A DNA stretch of 64,000 nt from Vesta saturnalis (lineage: Eukaryota > Arthropoda > Insecta > Coleoptera > Lampyridae). This document shows, piece by piece, positions 49,000-58,092 of this stretch. The notes beneath the pieces were generated by a model. It saw only the letters and a list, made by a program, of their open reading frames with translations, was not told the origin of the DNA and made no database searches. The translations under genes were made by a program, and so were the position numbers. The stretch is taken from NCBI GenBank assembly GCA_036346205.1, contig JARFJB010000821.1, positions 7,500,722 to 7,564,721 of the forward strand, read 5' to 3'. Position 1 is the first letter of the stretch; the number at the start of each line of letters is the position of its first letter.

Positions 49000-49857
49000 C
49001 ATATCCTAATGCGACTGAGAATGTCTCCCAAACTTATCGATGGACATTATTATGCAATTATACCTTCTTCTCGCAGCTCTTCTTCAATACTAATGATTTC
49101 GTTATCATGTCCAGTAAGACCTGCTACTTTAGATGTATGCAGCAACCTGAGCCGTTCAACAAGGTTCAACAAGTTCGCGAGGAGTATTCCAGTATACATA
49201 TTCCTTTTTCTCTATTCAATAACTTCTTCATGATGCCATGACCGACATGTTTCGTGCTGATTAGCAGTTTAATAATCTTCCAGTATTTAGACAGCTTGGT
49301 ACCTATAACTGCCCCGTGAGGGTCGTGATTCTTCCTATATGCGTAGTTTTAGCTAAATATCGACATATACCGTCTCGTCTCTCAGCGTGAACTTTTTCGG
49401 ATCTTTCAATATAAGTAGCTCGGATAGTCCGGGAGTACCTTTACATGTTTTATCTTTTATAATTAGCTTAGGTCCTTCTGTTTCCACCGGAGAATCTCGA
49501 AGTCCATATGTACTGTCAACTTGTTCTTGGTTCCCACAGACTCAGTAATTCTACATTGTAGCGAGGTAAAATTTGATGTTGCTTTAAGAATTCATTGGCA
49601 TCGTCTACCTCACTGAGTCCGCTTCGACGAATGACGGTGCAACAGAGAGTCTGAAGTTAAACGTTGGTTCCACACCGGCTTCGACGAATGAAGGTGCAAC
49701 AGGAGGTTTGAACCTGAACGCAGTAGGTGATGACGTTGCGGCAGGTACTTGTTTGAACTCTGATTTCACCGGTTCTACTAATTTCCGCTTTTGATATCTG
49801 CTTTAAAGGTTCCATTATAGGTTTATATGCAGTTTTCGCAAAAACGATATGTTTCAC
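49000..49857 (-). pseudogene. DUF8207-like protein of Polinton-type elements
   Basis: Opens with AYKPIMEPLKQISKAEIS (49,830), continues through a broken spacer, and shows EGPKLIIKDKTCKGTPGLSE then LLILKDPKKFTL (about 49,480-49,380). It ends with SKVAGLTGHDNEIISIEEEL near 49,080. The block 'K-x-Y/C-K-G-T-P-G-L' and the final 'SK-x-A-G-x-T-G' helix are what I associate with DUF8207 proteins encoded beside insect Polintons; function unknown. Several frameshifts. It lies directly behind the ATPase on the same strand, 30 bp away, probably co-transcribed in the original element. Confidence 0.55.
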
Positions 49858-49884
49858 GTCCTCTCTTTAATAATTCAAGCTTGA

Positions 49885-50448
49885 TCAAAATTGATCGAAG
49901 ATCATATCGGCACCTACATGCTCATCATATACATGCTTTAAATTTATGCAATCCTGTTTAAACAGCACAATCATATTCACATCATCGCGACCCGAGTGTC
50001 GTCCTTTTCTGTAATAATCGCGAATAAATTGCTTAGGAACCTTCGAATAAGTTTGACTGAGGTAGGAGTCGACACCCGAGTGTCGCCCTCTTCTGTAATA
50101 ATCGAGAATTATATATTGATTGCGACACATGTTGTCGAAGACCATTATAGAATCCTTAGCGATCTCTTCGGGATGGAGTACATTCGCCTTATCGCTGAAC
50201 GCGTTATATCTAATGTCTCTTATCAGTTTAAGTACATGCTCCAGGTATTTGTGCTTCGGTTGCTTAAGCGACTTGACGTAAACGTAGACATTTTCAAATT
50301 TGAAACTGTGCGGTACCTCCAATAAGCTAATCATCACATACGCCTTCCCGTATCCCGAAGGTCCGCACATAATTGCTCTAATTGATGATGGAAGGAGGCG
50401 ACCATGCTTTCTCGCAACGTCCATATTTAGCAAATCGTGACTGTCCAC
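49885..50448 (-). pseudogene. Viral genome-packaging ATPase (FtsK/HerA-type)
   Basis: A 187-codon open frame encodes the A32/FtsK-like ATPase that drives DNA into capsids of Polinton/adintovirus-type viruses. Walker A reads MCGPSGYGKAYVMISLLE; the usual Ser/Thr after Lys is Ala here. Walker B is DSIMVFDNM. The C-terminal motifs GVDSYLSQTYSKVPKQFI and VLFKQDCINLKHVYDEHVGA are clear. Odd: the segment DYYRRGRHSG occurs twice (near 50,100 and 49,995), an internal duplication of roughly 100 bp that inserts extra residues before the FKQD region. The frame is open to the stop at 49,885, but the upstream start is uncertain (no ATG at 50,448; the first codon there is GTG). Divergent from the PLA2-like gene across about 50 bp. 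Confidence 0.75.
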
Positions 50449-50499
50449 AGGTAATTCTTGAGGCTGCTTCGTAAACTTTCAGTTGTTGATAGTACACAT

Positions 50500-51192
50500 G
50501 CTGCTGGGAGAGAGTATTAAACACCTTAAACAAATTATCTGTTGAACTACATATTCCGGGTTATGAACATTGCGGTCCAGGAACCAAGCTACAGAAACGT
50601 TGAGCTCGCGGTGATCCTGGTATAAATTTAAACAACACAATATCGCCTATCATAATTCTAACGATATAAAAAGTCGTCATCAAGCAGATAGGGTGCTTCA
50701 ACATCAAGGTTGGAATTGTGTACGCTCGAAGGATCCGAGTTTTGGTGTGAAAACAGAAGCCTTTGCCGTAGCGAACGCTATGAAGTTTAAAACCACGTTG
50801 ACGATGGGCGCTAAGAAGACAACGAAGAGGTGCTCGTTTAGAGGAAGAGAACTTATTCGAAAATTTGTGAAACGTCTGCTCAAAGATGGCAATCTGAAGA
50901 AACTCATTGACGCCAGTCTATCGTTAAGATTGCCGGTGGAAAGAAGAAGGTGCAAGTACCCAGAATCATTTCGATACCTAAAACTGGCGGCTTTCTTCCA
51001 TTTCTAATACCTCTATTCGCCGGTCTCTCGACTGCAGGTGCTCTTGCCGGTGGTGCGAGCGGTATAGTTAAAGCTTCGGCTGCGAAAAGGCAATTTGAGG
51101 AGGCTCAAGGTCATAATGCGACAATCAAGGCGGTGGTTCTAAGAAGCGGTAGAGGACTTTATTTGAAACCCTATAAGAAGGGGTGTGGTTAA
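50500..51192 (+). pseudogene. PLA2-like capsid-associated protein, copy 1
   Basis: The N-terminal part contains GYEHCGPGTKLQ (about 50,560-50,595), the calcium-binding-loop motif of parvovirus/Polinton-type phospholipase A2 domains. It continues with QHNIAYHNSNDIKSRHQ; the catalytic pair usually reads His-Asp and is His-Asn here. About 15 bp encoding the preceding conserved NPLDEA are missing in this copy. The middle is basic (AMKFKTTLTMGAKKTTKRC). After a frame change near 50,950 come a Gly/Ala-rich hydrophobic segment (GGFLPFLIPLFAGLSTAGAL) and the end GLYLKPYKKG. In related viruses such proteins are thought to help breach the endosomal membrane. Two frame breaks, so not functional here. 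Confidence 0.7.
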
Positions 51193-51421
51193 AGCTTGAA
51201 GCCGTATCCAAAAAACTTATAAACTTACCGCGGAGAGCATCAACCAATTCCGATCTAGATTAGTATGCTAAAGATGCGCCATTGTTTAGAGGAGTGTTTA
51301 CGTCCGATACCTTCCCATATAAACCACATTTTAACGAATGTGTTATCGTGAACCTTGACGACAATAGAGGAGGCACTCATTGGGTTGCTTTCAAGAAACC
51401 CGATGATGAAGTCATCTACTA
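51193..51421 (+). pseudogene. Adenain-like cysteine protease fragment, copy 1
   Basis: Two legible pieces in line: DAPLFRGVFTSDTFPYKPHF and NECVIVNLDDNRGGTHWVAF, followed by DEVIYYDS-like sequence. The GTHW motif carries the catalytic His (codon 51,378) of adenovirus-type/Ulp1-like proteases that mature the capsid. The downstream Cys region is not found; the frame meets a stop at about 51,421. An N-terminal stop (near 51,270) is present too. About 75 residues remain, against roughly 150-200 in the family. Confidence 0.6.
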
Positions 51422-51548
51422 AGATAGCTTATAAAATTACATATAATTATGATAAGGAGCAGAATTATAAAACATTTATATGTGGACATTTATGTTTAGA
51501 TTTTTTATATAATAAATAGCTTGCAATATTATTTATTTATTTGTCGTT

Positions 51549-52219
51549 ATGTCCCAAACCTTCACGTTCGGAGGTGCGGGAAACATGATCAGTGCAACGT
51601 GTTTTCCGCCAATTGAACTTGATCCTAAATAACAGTATGGATTAGGATTGGCTGGATTCTACGGTTATAATTCCATACGAAATATTCATGAGGGTAACAA
51701 CAAGTCTTACTATATTACGCAAACTGGCAAGCATAAAGGGATTATGATTCCAAGTGGTGTATATGAAATTGTGGAGATTGACAGATTTCTGCAGCGTAAC
51801 ATATTTTAAGAGCAAACAATAATACGCTAAAATGCAAAGTTAAATCTATACATCACGTGGACTTTAGACAAGCGGATTCTATTGGACTCATGCTCATCTT
51901 CTCTCCTAACGTGTACAAGGCAGGACATGCTCGTCAATCTGATATGGATGTTCAAATAATTAAAGCTACAAATATTCATATGGAGTGTAATTTAACTGAA
52001 GGCGCATACAGGAACAGTGAGCGTGCCCACACCATCTTCGTATACGTTGAACCGGGTTATACATTAATCAAGGAGCCGTGCACAGTCATTTATTTACCTG
52101 TTCTTACATGACGCATAGATAATATCACCTTGAAATTGGTTGATCAAGAGGGTCGATTAGTAGACTTAGGTAATGAGAAATTAACTATTCGATTGGACCT
52201 GAAGAAGTATGGGTCTTAA
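51549..52219 (+). pseudogene. Single-jelly-roll (penton-like) minor capsid protein, copy 1
   Basis: Starts MSQTFTFGGAGNMISATCFP, with an in-frame stop about 27 codons in, and continues GLGLAGFYGYNSIRNIHEGN and IMIPSGVYEIVEIDRFLQ. After a frame change come DFRQADSIG, YKAGHARQSDMDVQIIKATN, NLTEGAYRNSERAHTIF and IYLPVLT, ending LTIRLDLKKYGS at 52,219. The order and the final 'R-L-x-L-K/R' strand match the vertex (penton) proteins of insect Polinton-like viruses. About 223 codons, full length for the family. A short deletion around 52,040 relative to copy 2 removes codons. The stop codon overlaps the start of the next gene. Confidence 0.65.
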
Positions 52220-53014
52220 GATTTTCGGCAGAGGGTTGTTTCTATCTGCAGACCAGAGCATATCGTTAACCGAAGACAACGTTCAGTATTTACAATATCT
52301 CGGATATAAAGACTAAGCTAACGAATTATGAGAAGAATGCGTTTTGAAAAGTTTATTACAGCACGGGTCAGGTATATATGTGTAATGCGATCTTAGGAAG
52401 CAACAAAACTCTGATGAGATTAATATGGTTATTCAAAAGCTAATCTCATTACAGCTACTTACGATAGTGTTATATATTTAGAAGTACCTGCTTACAGCAA
52501 CCAAGAGTTAACCTTACGAATCAAGCTTTCCTATTCGAGGAGATTCGATTCACGTTAGGCGGTCAAGTTTAACTTACGTTTACCTGGCATTCAGCCTTAG
52601 GAGTTTTCGCTCATTCAGATCAAGTAGTTTATCGCATGCAGGATGAAGTCCGCAAAACAAGCTCTTCAACTGTTAAACAAGACCACGGCTCTGCGCTTCC
52701 ATACCGCTCAAGCATGTGTTGGGATTTGCATAGGGTTATACGAATCCTCTAGTCAACATATGTCAACAACTGGTATTGGTTCGCTCAAGACCGACGTGGA
52801 CTGCTACAGCGGCGAAACGGATGTCAAGATTGACTTGAGGAAAGTTACATGGAAAGATCCGTATGTAATTCCAAACGATGCTATGAAGTTATCTATCTAT
52901 CAGAAGACTAATAAAAATTCTCCGATACACGTCAATGGTTTGGGCTATGAAGAGCAATACCAGCTTTCAACGTCCTCAATGGTTACTGGTTGCTTTTCAT
53001 ACCAAGAAGCGTAA
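52209..53014 (+). pseudogene. Double-jelly-roll major capsid protein, copy 1
   Basis: The probable start ATG overlaps the end of the penton-like gene by 11 bp. Legible parts: FLSADQSISLTEDNVQYLQY, then in other frames INMVIQ, SVIYLE and IPLKHVLGFA-like sequence. The clear end is 52,790-53,014 with DVDCYSGETDVKIDLRKVTW, DPYVIPNDAMKLSIYQKTNK and YQLSTSSMVTGCFSYQEA. The segment 'I-x-x-V-x-W-x-x-P-Y-V-x-x-x-D-x-x-K-L' is the signature I associate with the double-jelly-roll capsid proteins of insect Polintons. This copy is shortened by several small deletions against copy 2 (806 versus 840 bp) and has stops and frameshifts throughout the middle. Confidence 0.6.
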
Positions 53015-53030
53015 ATATCTGTGTAACACC

Positions 53031-53180
53031 ACACGACCTTCCAACCTACAACATGGAAATTAAAAGAAACGAAATAACTTTAATAATATTTTTTTAGTAT
53101 AACCTATTTTATTACGAAAATAGGCTAAAACAATAAAAACAATAATCTATGTCAAACATACGTTTAAAACTTCATGACAG
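53031..53180 (+). repeat. Dispersed repeat R2 behind capsid copy 1
   Basis: Begins ACACGACCTTCCAACCTACA 17 bp after the capsid stop. The same junction exists after capsid copy 2, so the repeat was already there before the module was duplicated. Confidence 0.65.
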
Positions 53181-53302
53181 AGGTTAATAGACATCTAGAT
53201 GCTAACTTAAAAAATTAAAAGAAATGAAATGCAACCCCTTTTTTATAAGTTCATAACGAAACAGGCACCATTTAAAAAACAAAATAGATATTTATGTATT
53301 AA

Positions 53303-53401
53303 GGGCATAATCAGAAGATTATGGCTCGAGGGAATGTTAAAAGCCCGACGCGAAACGGAGGGCTTTTATATTCCTGAGAGCCATAATCTACAATTATGCC
53401 C
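53303..53401. other. Large near-perfect hairpin, 42-44-bp arms
   Basis: The left arm (53,303-53,346) starts GGGCATAATCAGAAGATTAT and ends TTAAAAGCCC. The right arm (53,360-53,401) starts GGGCTTTTATATTCC and ends CAATTATGCCC. They pair along nearly the whole length around the loop GACGCGAAACGGA. It lies about 200 bp before the tyrosine recombinase and could be its recombination or terminal site. Confidence 0.8.
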
Positions 53402-53787
53402 GTGGTACATACAATGTTTTATTGTATTTTGCACCATGAAACTGGAACAAAATTTTAAAAAGATTCAGTATTTTCGGCAAGTTTTAAATGCAAATGCAGT
53501 GAAATAAAGTCGACAGTAGGCTAATTTGTTGTTACTAAGATACTGTGATATTGCTAAATTGTTGCTAAGGTACTGTTTGTTTGTAAATAATTTGCATTCT
53601 AAAATGGAAGGTGAAAACGCAAAACTTATTCACAAGAAATTTTAGATGAATTTGAGGTCCGCCCAGGCAAAAATAATTCAAGTAAATCGAAATATTTATA
53701 CATAAAAGAGTACGAAAAGTTTTGCGCGTGGCGGAGCACAAAAATGTGTCCACAAAATGTGATGAAAAAGTTGTGATGTCTCAAATG

Positions 53788-53849
53788 GTAAGGGATTGTA
53801 TATATACATTAGTCAATTATCTCTATTCAATTAAATATCTATTTTGCAG
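53788..53849 (+). other. Intron 1 of the tyrosine recombinase gene
   Basis: 62 bp, GT...AG, with a pyrimidine tract before the acceptor (ATTTTGCAG). Splicing joins ATG TCT CAA ATG to TCA AAG ATC TAT in frame. Confidence 0.65.
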
Positions 53850-54070
53850 TCAAAGATCTATAAGCCGTCGTCACTGTGGTGTTTATATTCTAAATTGAAA
53901 AAGATGTTCAAGTTGAAGGAAGATGTTGATATATCTCGTTTTTCCATGCTCACAGAATTCATGAAGAATAATTCTGTAGGTGATCAAGCTAAAAGTCCTA
54001 TGTATTGCAACGGCATCAAATTGAAGAATTCATGTTGAAGGCGCCTGATCATACGTACTTGTTAGTTAAG

Positions 54071-54126
54071 GTATAACGATTTTAGTTTTTTGCAATTCTC
54101 ATTATAAAAATTATTGTGTTTTATAG
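54071..54126 (+). other. Intron 2 of the tyrosine recombinase gene
   Basis: 56 bp, GT...AG. It joins GTTAAG to GTTGTCACAGCC and keeps family similarity continuous across the joint. Confidence 0.65.
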
Positions 54127-54427
54127 GTTGTCACAGCCTTTGGTATTTTTGGAGCATGTCGTCGCGAAGAACTGCACGATTTGGCTGTACAGGACGTAAC
54201 AACTGAGGGATCAGTGCTATTGGTGAAGATCAAAAAAACCGAAACTTATACTTCGAGGCAATTTACAATTGTACCAAGCGATGGATTGGTTGATTACGTC
54301 TCTTTGTACCGAAAATATGCAGCATTACGACCGGAACATACTAAAATTGACAGCTTGTTTTTGTCGTATCATAATGGCAAATGTAGTGCTCAGACTGCTG
54401 GGAAAAACACAGATGTTGGCTCATCAC

Positions 54428-56122
54428 TAAAACTAAAAAGTTGTTCGAACAACGAAAATGCAATGAACTAGCTACATCTCCTTTAGGCAGTCGTAAATTT
54501 TGGTCTTTAGCAAAAGCCATTAATAAAAACTTTCGAACATCTTCATTTCCCCCCCTGACATCTATTGACGGATCGGTAGTTGCTGATTCTGTAGACAAAG
54601 CCAACGTTTTTGTGGATTTGTTTGCATCAAACTCGTGTCTCAATGATTCTGGAAAAGATGTGCCCCTAGTCAACTATTCTTCATACGTTATGAAACCAAT
54701 TCATTTTCGGTACAAGCTCTTGGAATCGATCATCAGTAGGCTTGATCTCAATAAGGCGACTGGCCCAGACGGTATCCCAGCTATTGTCTTAAAGAAATGT
54801 TCCCCCGAACTAGTACCAGTCCTATCTAAGCTCTATACGATCTCTATGTCTTCTGGGGAATTCCCTTTATCATGGAAGTTAGCAAATGTTCAACCTATTC
54901 CCAAAAAAGGTGATAAGACCGATCCCTCAAATTACAGACCAATTGCCATCACTTCCATTTTGTCTAAAATCATGGAAAAAGCCATCAATCAGCAACTGCT
55001 CACGTTCCTTGAAACTAACAAACTCCTTAGTGACCACCAATGTGGGTTTAGGCAAAGTCGTTCAACAGGCGATATTCTTTCATATGTGACCCAAGTTTGG
55101 AACAATACAGTAGAGCAGTCAGGTGAAACAGTTGTAGTCGCTTTAGATATCTCAAAGGCATTTGACCAAGTTTGGCATAAGTGTTTACTTGCCAAACTCA
55201 CCTCGTTTGGGTTAAATGATACGCTCATCAAATGGGTTTCTAGTTTCCTTGATAAAAGACGAATACGTGTCGTAGTTGATGGCTTTTTTCAAAAGAAGTT
55301 AGCATTAACGCGTGCGTACCACAGGGATCCGTTATAGCGCCTACACTTTTTCTGCTGTACATAAACGACCTTATTTCTTCAACAACTAACCCCATCCATT
55401 GCTTTGCTGACGATAGCACTCTTCACTGTAGTTCATCTCAGTCTACTCATAGTGATAATCCACCTTCTATGTCAAATCAAGATATTAAAGCTGAAATGGC
55501 AAATTCAATCAACAAAGACATTCAACGTATTCTCGAATGGGGAAGCAATAATCTAGTTAAATTTAATGCTAACAAAACTCAGTGTTGCCTTATGTCCGCC
55601 AAAAAAGATCGATCATGTCCTGTTGTAAGTATGAATGGCTCAGTTCTTAAGTTTTCAGACTCTATTACTGTGTTGGGTATGACTGTATCTTCAAATCTCT
55701 CATGGGTTGACCATCTTCTGTCAGCTACCAAAACAGTTGCTCGTAAAATAGGCTTTTGTACAGATCTAAGCAGTACTTTACCTCTCGACAACTCCTTCTG
55801 CTGTATAAGGCCCAAATTCGGCCTCATCTGGAATATAATTCTCACCTTTGGGTTAGTGCTCCCAATACGCTCTCGATATCGTTGATCGTATTCAAAAGAG
55901 AGCGATTAGGCTTATAAATGACCCGTCCTTAACTTCTCACATACAGTCCCTTGAGCATAGAAGGATGGTTTCAGTTCTTTCTTTGTATTATTATTACAAC
56001 GGCTATTGTGCTGGTGAATTACTTCTTTGATACCATCTCCGGCTATCTTTGCGAGAAACACTCGGTTCGCTCATTCACATCATCAGTATGCAGTACAAAT
56101 CTCCACTTGTCGTACCAAACGG
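54428..56122 (+). mobile_element. LINE copy e: 5'-truncated, RT-bearing, inserted in the recombinase
   Basis: Begins inside the LINE linker (KLFEQRKCNELATSPLGSRK) and contains the longest intact RT stretch in the window. The frame 54,441-55,337 covers NFRTSSFPPLTSIDGSVVAD, NKATGPDGIPAIVLKKCSPE, SNYRPIAITSILSKIMEKAI, SDHQCGFRQSRSTGDILSYV and VVVALDISKAFDQVWHKCLL. Later frames carry INDLISS and FADDSTLH, where the catalytic FADD is intact. It keeps about 135 bp lost from copy d. 5' truncation is normal for LINE insertions. The 3' end is missing: at 56,122 (TCGTACCAAACGGGCG) it joins directly to the second viral module. Confidence 0.85.
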
Positions 56123-56125
56123 GCG

Positions 56126-56300
56126 ACTTGACGTAAACGTAGACATTTTCAAATTTGAAACTGTGCGGTACCTCCAATAAGCTAATCATCACATAGGCCT
56201 TCCCGTTCCCGGGTCCGCACATAATTGCTCTAATTGATGATGGAAGGAGGCGACCATGCTTTCTCCAACGTCCATATTTAGCAAATGGACTGTCCAGGTA
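56126..56300 (-). pseudogene. Packaging ATPase, N-terminal fragment, copy 2
   Basis: Duplicate of 50,270-50,455, containing the Walker A region in broken frames (small deletions near 56,210 and 56,290). The rest of the ATPase is absent; the fragment starts at the LINE joint. Confidence 0.65.
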
Positions 56301-56349
56301 ATTCTTGAGGCTGCTTCGTAAACTTTCAGTTGTTGATAGTACACATGCT

Positions 56350-57057
56350 GCTGGGGAGAACAGTATTAAACACCTTAACCAAATTATCTGTTGAACTGCA
56401 TATTCCGGGTTATGAACATTGCGGTCCAGGAACCAAGCTACAGAAACGTTGAGCTCGCGGTGATCCTGGTATAAATCCTCTAGATGAAGCTTTTAAACAA
56501 CACAATATCGCCTATCATAATTCTAACGATATAAAAAGTCGTCATCAACCAGATATGGTGCTTCAACATCAAGGTTGGTATTGTGTACGCTCGAAGGATC
56601 CGAGTTTTGGTGTGAAAACAGCAGCCTTTGCCGTAGCGAACGCTATGAAGTTTAAAACCACGTTGGCGATGGGCGCTAAGAAGACAACGAAGAGGTGCTC
56701 GTTTAGAGGAAGAGAACTTATTCGAAAATTTGTGAAACGTCTGCTCAAAGATGGCAATCTGAAGAAACTCATTGACGCCAGTCTATCGTTAAGATTGCCG
56801 GTGGAAAGAAGAAGGTGCAAGTACCCAGAATCATTTCGATACCTAAAACTGGCGGCTTTCTTCCATTTCTAATAGCTCTATTCACCGGTCTCTCGACTGC
56901 AGGTGCTCTTGCCGGTGGTACGAGCGGTATAGCTAAAGCTTCGGCGGCGAAGAGGCAATTGGAGGAGGCTCAACGTCATAACGCGACAATTAAGGCGGTG
57001 GTTCTAAGGACCGGCAGAAGACTTTATTTGAAACCCTATAAGAAGGGGTGTGGTTAA
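56350..57057 (+). pseudogene. PLA2-like capsid-associated protein, copy 2
   Basis: More complete than copy 1. CGPGTK (about 56,420) is followed, after a frame change, by INPLDEAFKQHNIAYHN, so the block missing in copy 1 is kept. The His-Asn in place of the expected His-Asp is shared by both copies and so predates the duplication. The middle (56,555-56,872) and the hydrophobic GGFLPFLIALFTGLSTAGAL and GLYLKP-type end (here RLYLKPYKKG, 56,815-57,057) lie in different frames, with the break at the same place as in copy 1. Confidence 0.7.
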
Positions 57058-57288
57058 GACTTGAAGCCGTATTCAAAAAACTTATAAACTTACCGCGGAG
57101 AGCATCAACCGATTCTGATCTAGAATAGTATGCAAAGATGCGCCATTGTTTAGAGGAGTGTTTACGTCCGATACCTTCCCATATAAACCACATCTTAACG
57201 AATGTGCTATCGTGAAACTTGACGACAATACAGGAGGAGGCACTTATTGGGTTGCTTTCAAGAAACCCGATGATGAAGTAATCTACTA
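57058..57288 (+). pseudogene. Adenain-like protease fragment, copy 2
   Basis: Duplicate of 51,193-51,421. The catalytic His of GTHW is Tyr here (GTYW, codon 57,244), and a small in-frame insertion (GGAGGA) precedes it. Inactive. Confidence 0.55.
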
Positions 57289-57418
57289 AGACAGCTTGTA
57301 ACATTATATATAATTATGATAAGGAGCAGAATTATAATACATTTATATGTGGACACTTATGTTTAGATTTTTTATCTAATAAATAGCTTGCAATATTATT
57401 TATTTATTTATTTGTGAT

Positions 57419-58092
57419 TATGTCCCAAACCTTCACGTTGACAGGTGCGGGAAACATGCTCAGTGCAACGTGTTTTCGCCAATCGAACTTGATCCTAAAT
57501 AACAGTATGAATTAGGATTAGCTGGATTCTACGGTTATAATTCCATACGAAATACTCATGAGGGTAACAACAAGTCTTACTATATTACGTAAACTGGTAA
57601 GCATAAAGGGATTATGATTCTAAGTGGCGTATATGAAATTGTGGAGATTGACAGATTTCTACAGCGTAACATGTTTTAAGAGCAAACAATAATACGCTAA
57701 AATGCAAAGTTAAATCTATACATCACGTGGATTTTAGACAAGCGGATTCTATTGGACTCATCTTCTGTCCTAACGTGTACAATGCAGGACATGCCCGTCA
57801 ATCTGATATGGATGTTCAAATAATTAAAGCTACAAATATTCATATGGAGTGTAATTTAACTGAAGGCGCATACAAGAACAGTGAGCGTGCCCACACCATC
57901 CTCGTGTTTGACGTATACGTTGAACTGGGTTATAAATTAATCAAGGAGCCGTCCACAGTCATCTATTTTCCTGTTCTTACATGACGCATAGATAATATCA
58001 CCTTGAAATTGGTTGATCAAGAGGGTCAATTAGTGGACTTAGGTATTGAGAAAGTAACTATTCGATTGGACCTGAAGAAGTATGGGTCTTAA
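57419..58092 (+). pseudogene. Single-jelly-roll (penton-like) minor capsid protein, copy 2
   Basis: Duplicate of 51,549-52,219, with start MSQTFTLTGAGNMLSAT. It keeps a LVFDVYVELGYKLIKEPSTV segment whose FDV part is deleted in copy 1, but lacks part of the LMLIFSP segment. A stop occurs early and another at TYYVN (57,590). It ends TIRLDLKKYGS and overlaps the next start. Confidence 0.65.

Larger units (their letters stand above)
53604..54428 (+). pseudogene. Crypton-like tyrosine recombinase with two introns, truncated
   Basis: The first exon starts MEGENAKLIHKK; after a one-base shift it gives LDEFEVRPGKNNSSKSKYLY and YEKFCAWRS, then after another shift CDEKVVMSQM. Intron 1 (53,788-53,849, GTAAGG...TTGCAG) and intron 2 (54,071-54,126, GTATAA...TTATAG) are short and canonical. 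Exon 2 gives SKIYKPSSLWCLYSKLKKMF, and after a shift LKAPDHTYLLVK. Exon 3 gives VVTAFGIFGACRREELHDLA, which holds the first catalytic Arg of tyrosine recombinases, then KTETYTSRQFTIVPSDGLVD and FLSYHNGKCSAQTAGKNT. The rest, with the His-x-x-Arg and Tyr residues, is missing because a LINE was inserted at 54,428. The enzyme class cuts and joins DNA through a phosphotyrosine link. Relatives are common in insect genomes. Confidence 0.7.

Noticed and set aside
50500..51192. Integrated densovirus VP1
   Set aside because: PLA2-like domains also occur in densoviruses, but the neighbouring ATPase, protease, integrase and jelly-roll genes are of Polinton type and no parvovirus NS1 is seen.
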